DNA of 64,000 nt from Pseudomonas solani (GTDB lineage: Bacteria > Pseudomonadota > Gammaproteobacteria > Pseudomonadales > Pseudomonadaceae). Within the stretch, counting starts at the first letter, position 1; every line of letters begins with the position of its first letter. A program made the position numbers and the translations under genes. Location of the stretch: NCBI RefSeq assembly GCF_026072635.1, contig NZ_AP023081.1, forward strand, positions 528,501-592,500, given 5' to 3'. This document shows positions 57,971 to 64,000 of the stretch, piece after piece. The notes beneath the pieces were generated by a model, which made no database searches, had not been told where the DNA came from, and saw only the letters and a list, made by a program, of their open reading frames with translations.

Positions 57971-59127
57971 TCAGGCCCGGCGCCGGCCCAACATCCAGGC
58001 CAGCACGCACATGGTCACCGCCAGGCCGGTGAAGACCATGAAGGGCAACTGGTAGTTGCCGCCCAGGTCGCGACCGAGGCCGGCGAGCACCGGCGTCAGG
58101 CTGCCCAGGCTGTAGCCGGCGAAGAGCATCATCGCCGTCCAGCGGCTCACCGCCAGGGAGGTGTTCACCTCGTACAGCGGCAGCACCATGGACAGCGCGA
58201 AGGAACCGGAAAGCCCCAGCCCCAGCAGCACCGCCCAGACCTCGGGGTAGAGGCCGGGGGCGAAGGTGATCATCCCCAGGCACAGCGAACTGGTGATGCC
58301 GCACCCGAGCAGCAGCTGGTAGCGGTTGTCGTAGCGCTGGGCCAGCCAGGGCAGGATGAAGGCGCTGGGCAGCCCCACCAGCATGAACAGGCTGAACAGG
58401 CTGTTGCTGCGCAGCACGCTGAAGCCGGCCTCGTGGTAACGCGCCACCAGCCAGGTGGTGAGGGCATAGAACAGCCCGGCCTGGATGGCGAAGAAGGCGG
58501 TGATCAGCCAGGCACGCGGCTCACGCCAGGGCAGCCCGCCGGAGCCCCCGGCCTCGCTGCTCGTCTCCGCGCGGTTGGGCAGGAACAGCCAGAGGATCAT
58601 CGCGGCCAGTGCCGGCAACGCCCAGAACGCCAGGCCCATCGACCATTCGTTGGCCAGCGCCTGGGTCACCGGCTCGGTGAGCACCGCGCCGGAGGCGCCA
58701 CCGATCGTCATGCTCAGGGAATACCAGGCGACCACGCGGCCAACCTGGTCATGGAAATGGCGCTTGATGAACCCGGACACCAGCGGTCCGGCGATGGCGA
58801 TGCCGGCGCCCAACAGCACCGCGCTGCCGATCAGCACCGCACTGGCGTGCCCGGCCACGCGCACGCCGCAGGCGATGACGATGAGCAGCAGGCACAGGGC
58901 GATCACCCGTTCCAGGCCGAAGCGCATGGCCAGGCGCGGTGCCAGGGGCGCCAGCAGGCCCATGCACAGCACCGGCAACGCGGTGGTGAGGCTGATCAGC
59001 CCACGGCTCAGGTCGAGCTCGCTGGCGATGCGTTCGATCAGGGGGCAAGGGAAGTGATGCCAGGGCGCAGGTTGATCGCCGCCAGCACCAGAGCCAGCAT
59101 GAACAGGGCTCGGGAAGCAGGTTTCAC
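57971..59127 (-). pseudogene. CynX-like MFS transporter broken by a one-base frameshift
   Basis: From GTG at 59127 the frame encodes a normal CynX/NimT-type N-terminus (first membrane segment FMLALVLAAINLRPGITSLA) and then hits TGA at 59038-59040. The rest of the transporter (PLIERIASELDLSRG... to GRRRA), with about eleven more membrane segments, continues in another frame. Adding one C to the five-C tract (minus strand, 59041-59045) would join the two parts into one protein of about 385 residues with CTT-GCC-CCC-CTG-ATC. As written, TM1 is separated, so the protein is probably inactive. Sequencing error or slipped-strand phase variation are alternatives. The substrate of an intact protein would be unknown (cyanate or nitroimidazole-type exporters are relatives). 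Confidence 0.85.
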
Positions 59128-59298
59128 AGGGAGTCCAGAAGGTCGTCGGCATGCACGCCGGGGGTGCAACCCTACTCCGCGAAAGCGCAGCCGGGCAAGC
59201 CACCGGCATGGATAAACTGACCGACCGGACAGAAAAACCAGCCACTAAACGCCGCTGGCAGGCCTGGCCCCACCTGCGTGGAGCCGGGCCGGAAGGGC

Positions 59299-60111
59299 TC
59301 ACGCCTGCTGGCGGCCCTTGGCGCGCATCTTGTCCGACATGTTGGCCATCTCGTCGTAGAGCATCTGCGGGTTCTTCTGCTTCACCGCCCAGGCCATGCG
59401 GCCCTGCTCGTGGGGCAGGATCATGAAGGTGCCGGCGGCCACTTCATTGAAGATGTAGTCGGCGATATCGGCGGCGCTGATCGGCGAGCTTTCCAGCAGC
59501 TTGCCCACCTGCTGCTTCATGGCCGGGGTCGGGCCACGGAAGGAGTCCAGCAGGTTGGTCTGGAAGAACGACGGGCAGACCACGTGCACGCCGACACCTT
59601 CCTGCTTGAGTTCGATCAGCAGGCTTTCCGAGAGCGCCACCACGCCGGCCTTGGCCACGTTGTAGTTGCTCATCGCCGGGCCCTGCATCAGCGCCGCCAT
59701 GGACGCAATGTTGACGATGCGGCCCTTGCTGCGCTGCAGCAGCGGCAGGAAGGCCTTGCAGCCCTTGACCACGCCCATCAGGTTGATCGCGATCTGCCAG
59801 TCCCAGTCTTCCAGGGACAGCTCCTCGAAGAAGCCGCCGGAGGCCACGCCCGCGTTGTTGACGATGATGTCGATGCCGCCGAGCTTCTGCTCGCAGGCCT
59901 GGGCGAAGGCGGTGAGCTGGCTGTAGTCGCGAACGTCGCAGCGTTGGGTGAAGCCGTCGCCACCCGCTTCGCGGACCAGTGCGAGGGTTTCCGCCAGCCC
60001 GGGCTCGTTGACATCGGAAAGGGCCAGCTTGCTGCCTTCACGGGCCCAGCGCAGGGCGATCTCACGGCCCAGACCGGAGCCAGCGCCGGTGATCATGATG
60101 CGGTTCTGCAT
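59299..60111 (-). CDS. Short-chain dehydrogenase/reductase (SDR) family protein
   Basis: A 270-residue Rossmann-fold oxidoreductase of the classical SDR type: cofactor site TGAGSGLG (8-15), NNAG at 85-88, and catalytic Ser137, Tyr150, Lys154 (SNYNVAK). The DVN after the second strand suggests NAD(H) preference. The C-terminal 50 residues (AVKQKNPQMLYDEMANMSDK) extend the core. The substrate is unknown. Confidence 0.9.
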   Translation of the reverse strand: MQNRIMITGAGSGLGREIALRWAREGSKLALSDVNEPGLAETLALVREAGGDGFTQRCDVRDYSQLTAFAQACEQKLGGIDIIVNNAGVASGGFFEELSLEDWDWQIAINLMGVVKGCKAFLPLLQRSKGRIVNIASMAALMQGPAMSNYNVAKAGVVALSESLLIELKQEGVGVHVVCPSFFQTNLLDSFRGPTPAMKQQVGKLLESSPISAADIADYIFNEVAAGTFMILPHEQGRMAWAVKQKNPQMLYDEMANMSDKMRAKGRQQA

Positions 60112-60248
60112 GGTGAGGTTGCCTTCTTGGTATGTGCGTTGGTGCCCCGCAGTTTAGCGAGGCGCCACCCGCCAAAGCGCGAAATCAGGGCGCTGAATGA
60201 CGGGGGCAAATCAACGCATCGGCGCCTTGCGCGCACCCTCGACAGGCG

Positions 60249-60620
60249 CTAGCGGGCGCGACGCAGCAGGCGCACCAGGAGAACACCGTAGACCAGCAGG
60301 TTGAGGCCGACGACGATGCCGCCGAGCCAGAGCTGGATGCCCGGCGTGAGGCCCGCCGGGTAGATCACCGGCAGCACGTGATGCTCGATGAAACCACCTT
60401 CGTAGCCCTGCTCGCCGGCCGCGCGGCGCAGGCTGTTTTCCAGCGGTGTGAGCGGGCAGATCAGGTGCAGCCATTCGACGGTCACGCCCCAGCAGGCGGC
60501 GGGCAGGTGCAACAGCGCCAGCTTCGGCCAGCGCAGCACCAGCAGGCCACCCAGCAGCACGAAGAGGATGAAACCCAGGTGGAAAAGCACCACCGCGTCC
60601 GCTGCAATCCGATAAAGCAT
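60249..60620 (-). CDS. DUF2784 domain membrane protein
   Basis: A 123-residue protein with three or four membrane segments. AADAVVLFHLGFILFVLLGG, WGVTVEWLHLICPLTPLEN and HHVLPVIYPAGLTP are DUF2784 hallmarks. No function is known. Start ATG 60620. Confidence 0.87.
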   Translation of the reverse strand: MLYRIAADAVVLFHLGFILFVLLGGLLVLRWPKLALLHLPAACWGVTVEWLHLICPLTPLENSLRRAAGEQGYEGGFIEHHVLPVIYPAGLTPGIQLWLGGIVVGLNLLVYGVLLVRLLRRAR

Positions 60621-60845
60621 CCTGCTGTCCCCGTTCGTTTCCGCGGCCCGCCCCAACTTCTGATAGTCGGCAAGCCCTTGTTTTCACTCGGCAAAAACGC
60701 CCGCGCAAGAATCTTTCATGAACCTTTGCAAAACAGGCGAAGTCGGAATTTACAGGAGCGGTCACTCACCTTGCATGCAGCGATGCATGAAGTGTGCGGC
60801 GGCTCCGGGAAGTCCAAGAACAAGGTTCATAGAAGGAGTTCCACC

Positions 60846-61004
60846 ATGGGTATCAGTACCATTCTGCTCGTCATCCTGATCCTGCTGCTCATTGGCGGCC
60901 TGCCTGTATTCCCCCACTCCCGTGGCTGGGGTTACGGTCCCTCTGGCATCATCGGCACCCTGCTGATCATCCTGCTGGTTCTGATGATATTGGGCCGTAT
61001 CTGA
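60846..61004 (+). CDS. DUF3309 family small membrane protein
   Basis: A 52-residue protein: MGISTILLVILILLLIGGLP, then PHSRGWGYGPSGIIGTLLII and LLVLMILGRI. Two membrane segments with a central glycine- and tyrosine-rich loop are the DUF3309 pattern. Many Pseudomonas carry several copies, often stress-induced. AAGGAG lies 8 nt upstream of the ATG. Confidence 0.88.
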   Translation: MGISTILLVILILLLIGGLPVFPHSRGWGYGPSGIIGTLLIILLVLMILGRI

Positions 61005-61130
61005 CCACGCTCCCTCTCGGGCCACATTGGCGGATGTGGTTCGCGAGGCGAGCACCCCTTCCTGTCTTTCCTCCTCCCCCTCTCATCCCCTCCCACCTGC
61101 AGCAGCCCCATAAGCCACACAGGCAGGGCA

Positions 61131-61197
61131 CAGGGTGGACGTAGCATGCGCATAGGGTGGGCGTAGGGTGGGCTGTAGGGTGGGCTTCAGCCCACCG
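61131..61197. repeat. Imperfect TAGGGTGGGC tandem ending in a hairpin
   Basis: Three close copies of TAGGGTGGGC spaced 11-12 nt, plus a partial CAGGGTGGAC. The last unit continues into GGTGGGCTTCAGCCCACC, a perfect 8-bp palindrome. It is a familiar kind of Pseudomonas intergenic repeat. Confidence 0.65.
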
Positions 61198-61277
61198 CCT
61201 CTCCGAAGCCGACCCCAACCTCGCAACCCACCCTTGCTGCTCCTTTCTTTCTCCCCCCGCCCAACCCCACCCCAAAC

Positions 61278-61302
61278 AAAAAGGGCAGCCCGAAGGCTGC
61301 CC
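61278..61302 (-). terminator. Intrinsic terminator of actP
   Basis: On the minus strand GGGCAGCC-TTCG-GGCTGCCC followed by TTTTT, 23 nt after the actP stop. Confidence 0.9.
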
Positions 61303-61325
61303 AATGTCACGGAGTGGTGCGTGGA

Positions 61326-62993
61326 TCAGTGGGCGACGGCGCCGCTGGCGCCCAGGCCGGTCTGCGAGCGGACGAACTGCGGGAAGAAGCGTGCGCGTTC
61401 CTCGTCTGCAGCGGCGGACTTGTCGGTGATGGAGAAGAACCAGATACCCACGAAGGCCACCAGGATCGAGAACAGCGCCGGGTACTCGTAGGGGTAGATG
61501 GCTTCGGCATGACCGAGGATCTGCACCCAGATGGTTGGGCCGAGGATCATCAGGCCGACCGCGGTGATCAGGCCCAGCCAGCCGCCGATCATGGCGCCAC
61601 GGGTGGTCAGCTTCTTCCAGTACATGGAAAGGATCAGCACCGGGAAGTTGCAGCTGGCCGCGATGGAGAAGGCCAGGCCCACCATGAAGGCGATGTTCTG
61701 CTTCTCGAACAGGATGCCCAGGCCGATGGCCAGGACGCCGAGTGCGACGGTGGTGATCTTCGATACGCGCAGCTCATCCTTCTCGTTGGCCTTGCCCTTC
61801 TTGATGACCGAGGCGTACAGGTCGTGGGACACCGCCGAGGCACCGGCCAGGGTCAGGCCGGCGACCACCGCCAGGATGGTGGCGAAGGCCACGGCCGAGA
61901 TGAAGCCGAGGAACAGGCTGCCGCCCACGGCGTTGGCCAGGTGCACCGCCGCCATGTTGTTGCCGCCCAGCAGCGCGCCGGTGGCGTCCTTGAACATCGG
62001 GTTGGTGCTGACCAGGAGGATGGCGCCGAAACCGATGATGAAGGTGAGGATGTAGAAGTAGCCGATGAAGCCGGTGGCGAAGAACACCGATTTACGGGCT
62101 TCCTTGGCATCGCTGACGGTGAAGAAGCGCATCAGGATGTGCGGCAGGCCGGCGGTGCCGAACATCAGCGCCAGGCCGAGGGAGATCGCCGAGATCGGAT
62201 CCTTCACCAGGCCGCCGGGGCTCATGATGGCCTCGCCTTTCGGGTGGACCTTGATGGCCTCGCTGAACAGCATGCCGATGTCGAAGTTGACGTGCTTGAG
62301 CACCATGATCGCCATGAAGGAGGCGCCGGACAGCAACATCACCGCCTTGATGATCTGCACCCAGGTGGTGGCCAGCATGCCGCCGAACAGCACGTAGAGC
62401 ACCATCAACACGCCCACCAGGACCACGGCCACGTGGTAGTTCAGGCCGAACAGCAGTTCGATCAGCTTGCCGGCACCGACCATCTGCGCGATCAGGTAGA
62501 AGGCCACCACCACCAGAGAACCGCAGGCGGACAGGGTGCGGATTTCCTTCTGCTTGAGGCGGTAGGAGGCGACGTCGGCGAAGGTGTACTTGCCCAGGTT
62601 GCGCAGGCGCTCGGCGATCAGGAAGAGGATCACCGGCCAGCCGACGAGGAAGCCGATCGAATAGATCAGGCCGTCGTAGCCGGAGGTGTAGACCAGGGCG
62701 GAAATACCCAGGAAGGACGCCGCGGACATGTAGTCACCGGCGATCGCCAGGCCGTTCTGGAAACCGGTGATGCTGCCGCCGGCGGTATAGAAGTCGGCGG
62801 TCGACTTGCTGCGCTTGGACGCCCAGTAGGTGATGTAGAGGGTGAAGCCGACAAAGACCACGAACATCACGATGGCGGAGACGTTCAGCGGCTGGCGCTG
62901 CACGTCGCCTTCGAGGGCGCCGGCGGCCCACAGGGCCGGGGCCACGGCCATCAGGCCGACAATGCCGCAGATGGAGAGAATGCGCGCGATCAT
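61326..62993 (-). CDS. actP: Cation/acetate symporter ActP
   Basis: A 555-residue solute:sodium symporter with an N-terminal signal-like segment and about 13 membrane segments. DFYTAGGSITGFQNGLAIAG, DYMSAASFLGISALVYTSGYDG and MFGTAGLPHILMRFFTV are ActP signatures. It imports acetate and other short monocarboxylates. The ATG at 62993 overlaps the DUF485 stop (ATGA), so the two are coupled. Acetate permeases in Pseudomonas are controlled by the CrbS/CrbR two-component system and by Crc. Confidence 0.95.
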   Translation of the reverse strand: MIARILSICGIVGLMAVAPALWAAGALEGDVQRQPLNVSAIVMFVVFVGFTLYITYWASKRSKSTADFYTAGGSITGFQNGLAIAGDYMSAASFLGISALVYTSGYDGLIYSIGFLVGWPVILFLIAERLRNLGKYTFADVASYRLKQKEIRTLSACGSLVVVAFYLIAQMVGAGKLIELLFGLNYHVAVVLVGVLMVLYVLFGGMLATTWVQIIKAVMLLSGASFMAIMVLKHVNFDIGMLFSEAIKVHPKGEAIMSPGGLVKDPISAISLGLALMFGTAGLPHILMRFFTVSDAKEARKSVFFATGFIGYFYILTFIIGFGAILLVSTNPMFKDATGALLGGNNMAAVHLANAVGGSLFLGFISAVAFATILAVVAGLTLAGASAVSHDLYASVIKKGKANEKDELRVSKITTVALGVLAIGLGILFEKQNIAFMVGLAFSIAASCNFPVLILSMYWKKLTTRGAMIGGWLGLITAVGLMILGPTIWVQILGHAEAIYPYEYPALFSILVAFVGIWFFSITDKSAAADEERARFFPQFVRSQTGLGASGAVAH

Positions 62994-63301
62994 TGCTGCG
63001 CCTCCTTGAGGACTTCGCGGTTCAGACGGTCGAACTCGCCATTGGCGCGGCGCACGTAGATGCCGGTGAGCACGAAGGCGGAGACGATCAGGCCGACGCC
63101 GATCGGGATGCCCCAGGTGATGGACGAGCCCGGGCTGAGCTTGGTGCCGAGCACCTGGGGCTCGAAGGCGATGAGCAGGATGAAGGCCAGGTACAGGCCG
63201 AGCATGATGGCGGAGAGAATCCAGGCGAAGCGTTCGCGCTTGGCGACCAACTCCTGGAATCGCGGATTCTCGTGAATCCGCTGGTAGATGCTGTCGTTCA
63301 T
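62990..63301 (-). CDS. DUF485 membrane protein (YjcH-like)
   Basis: A 103-residue protein with two membrane segments and the family start MNDSIYQRIHENPRFQELVA. DUF485 genes nearly always precede actP and are thought to assist or modulate the permease. It overlaps actP by 4 nt. GAGG is followed by ACAACAACAATG, placing a CA motif at the start codon. Confidence 0.92.
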   Translation of the reverse strand: MNDSIYQRIHENPRFQELVAKRERFAWILSAIMLGLYLAFILLIAFEPQVLGTKLSPGSSITWGIPIGVGLIVSAFVLTGIYVRRANGEFDRLNREVLKEAQQ

Positions 63302-63308
63302 TGTTGTT
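63301..63308 (-). promoter_or_regulatory. Crc/Hfq-type CA motif at DUF485-actP start
   Basis: AACAACAA on the minus strand; its last A is the first base of the DUF485 ATG, so binding would block translation of the acetate permease operon. Confidence 0.55.
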
Positions 63309-63370
63309 GTCCTCTACACAGCACGTTAGTGGTGAAAACAACTCTAGAACGCTCGTACACAGGCAACAGA

Positions 63371-63411
63371 CGACCTTAGTCGTAGCGTGGGGGCTTTCTC
63401 GACCAAGGTCG
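63371..63411. promoter_or_regulatory. Paired operator-like palindromes upstream of DUF485-actP
   Basis: CGACCTTAGTCG (63371-63382) and CGACCAAGGTCG (63400-63411), both followed by TA, form two CGAC-N4-GTCG palindromes 29 nt apart. They lie 70-110 nt upstream of the operon. They may be CrbR (ErdR) sites, since that LuxR-type regulator activates acetate genes in Pseudomonas. The match to its published motif is not checked. Confidence 0.45.
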
Positions 63412-63528
63412 TAGGCCATTCATATAGGCGCTCTATCAGCACCATTTCCCATGCATATTTCCTTACATGGAACAGGGCCTCTACTCTGCACGTAACTCGG
63501 AATCATTCCCATCTAAGGGAGACCCATC

Positions 63529-63753
63529 ATGCTCAAGACCGTCACCTTCACCGTCATGCACTTCGGCATCGCCTTCACCGTCGCCTACCTGCTCACCGGT
63601 AGCGTCGCCATCGGTGGCCTGGTGGCGATCGTCGAGCCGCTGGTCAACTCCGTGGGCTTCTACGTCCACGAGAAGGTCTGGAAGCGCTTCGAGAAGGCCA
63701 AGGCCGAAGGCCCGGCGGCGCCTCGGGGCAACTGGTTGCACCAGCACGCCTGA
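63529..63753 (+). CDS. DUF2061 family small membrane protein
   Basis: A 74-residue protein with two membrane segments: FTVMHFGIAFTVAYLLTGSV and IGGLVAIVEPLVNSVGFYVH. The VEPLVNSVGFYVHEKVW motif is typical of DUF2061. No function known. AAGGGAG lies upstream of the ATG. It is divergent from DUF485-actP. Confidence 0.88.
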   Translation: MLKTVTFTVMHFGIAFTVAYLLTGSVAIGGLVAIVEPLVNSVGFYVHEKVWKRFEKAKAEGPAAPRGNWLHQHA

Positions 63754-63771
63754 ACGGGCCGGAAAACACCT

Positions 63772-63819
63772 CGGTAATGCGCTGAAACCAGTTAGCAGGT
63801 GGCCAGCGCATTCCTACCG
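63772..63819. repeat. Long imperfect hairpin after the DUF2061 gene
   Basis: CGGTAATGCGCTG pairs with CAGCGCAT-TCC-TACCG (13 pairs, 3-nt bulge) around a 19-nt loop. It may end or stabilise the DUF2061 transcript; no T-run is present. Confidence 0.45.
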
Positions 63820-63874
63820 AACAGCTGAATCCGCTAAGATGCGCGGCTTTGCCGCCACCACGCGCCCTTAGCCC

Positions 63875-64000
63875 ATGAGCCAGACCCGTCACTTCCCCGT
63901 TCTGCCCTACCTGCTCGCCTCGATCGCCGCCCTGCTGCTGCTCGCCGCCCTCTGGTACGGCCAGGGCAAGCCGGTGATCCTGCCCGATGCGGCCACCCCG
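63875..64000 (+). CDS. N-terminus of a membrane protein, cut by window edge (possibly a beta-1,3-glucosyltransferase/GH17-type protein)
   Basis: 42 codons are visible: MSQTRHFPVLPYLLASIAAL, a strong hydrophobic segment, then WYGQGKPVILPDAATP. The PVxLPDAxxP after a single membrane anchor reminds me of Pseudomonas glucosyltransferase/glucanase (GH17-like) proteins, but the conserved domain lies beyond the window. Treat the name as a guess. Confidence 0.45.
   Translation, partial: MSQTRHFPVLPYLLASIAALLLLAALWYGQGKPVILPDAATP

Larger units (their letters stand above)
61005..61325. other. Gene-free stretch with repeats and the actP terminator
   Basis: A 321-nt region with no gene. It contains pyrimidine-rich stretches (61057-61098 and 61240-61275), the imperfect TAGGGTGGGC tandem (61131-61197) and the intrinsic terminator of actP (61278-61302). 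Confidence 0.7.

Noticed and set aside
59161..59171. Another PutA-like GGTGCAACC site
   Set aside because: It is a single half-site upstream of an unrelated transporter and may be chance or part of repeat DNA, so it was not counted with the putP cluster.
57971..59302. 443-codon frame as an intact MFS protein
   Set aside because: Its first 80 or so residues are not membrane-like; the real N-terminus lies in another frame from 59127, so the long frame is a frameshift artefact.
1..64000. rRNA, tRNA, insertion sequence, integrase, phage or attachment-site features
   Set aside because: I found no transposase, integrase or phage gene and no recognisable tRNA or rRNA sequence by reading. A tRNAscan or Infernal run could still find a small RNA gene.

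Overview
The window is a gene-dense, GC-rich chromosomal segment of a gamma-proteobacterium that I place in Pseudomonas (sensu lato), probably a relative of the P. aeruginosa lineage. The evidence is the gene content (algU-mucA-mucB-mucD, lepA-lepB-rnc-era-recO-pdxJ, asrA-icp, opdH-tctCBA with tctDE, an OprD-type porin) and a gene order that, as I remember it, largely follows the PAO1 stretch from about PA0788 down to PA0743. The right end, from about 54 kb, does not follow that order. I saw no rRNA, tRNA, CRISPR array, insertion sequence or prophage.

Layout. 1-6.3 kb: the tail of a class A penicillin-binding protein, a VF530 protein, an SMR efflux pump, an azoreductase with a divergent LysR regulator, and the proline permease putP. 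6.7-11.9 kb: a tightly packed minus-strand block encoding a cupredoxin-like exported protein, a c-di-GMP phosphodiesterase with a degenerate GGDEF domain, a DUF3034 exported protein and a lipoprotein truncated hemoglobin, preceded by an AraC regulator. 12-15 kb: a Lon-family protease (asrA) behind a sequence matching the sigma-32 consensus, then an ICP protease inhibitor. 15-19.3 kb: a CHASE3-GAF-GGDEF cyclase, a YhhN protein, and cmoA-cmoB for tRNA wobble modification. 19.3-32.5 kb: the conserved core block pdxJ-recO-era-rnc-DUF4845-lepB-lepA, mucD-mucB-mucA-algU, nadB and ygfX-sdhE. 32.5-42.8 kb: ygfZ, an HDOD protein, a periplasmic binding protein, and the tricarboxylate uptake locus tctED / opdH-tctC-tctB-tctA plus an AbrB-type permease. 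43-54 kb: a DUF6279 lipoprotein, ung, an HDOD protein, and an AraC regulator divergent from a valine/isobutyrate-type acyl-CoA catabolic operon (mmsA, an orphan ABC binding protein, an acyl-CoA dehydrogenase, two crotonase-fold enzymes, mmsB). 54-64 kb: ohr, a Cache-GGDEF cyclase, several small or hypothetical genes, an MFS transporter broken by a one-base frameshift, an SDR, DUF2784 and DUF3309 proteins, the acetate permease pair DUF485-actP, a DUF2061 protein and the start of another membrane protein.

How the parts fit. Uptake and catabolic genes (proline, tricarboxylates, acetate, branched acyl-CoA) repeatedly carry A-rich AAnAAnAA motifs at or near their ribosome binding sites, the pattern bound by Hfq/Crc in Pseudomonas carbon catabolite repression. 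putP has a cluster of GTTGCA half-sites of the type bound by PutA, yet putA itself is not in the window. Envelope stress (algU-muc, asrA), c-di-GMP signalling (three GGDEF proteins) and a possible exported cupredoxin/hemoglobin sensing unit are the other themes. The most promising undescribed system is the four-gene cupredoxin / c-di-GMP phosphodiesterase / DUF3034 / lipoprotein-globin operon at 6708-10995. Other points of interest are a 19-copy heptanucleotide array that begins in the cmoB stop codon, the missing mucC, and the frameshifted transporter.
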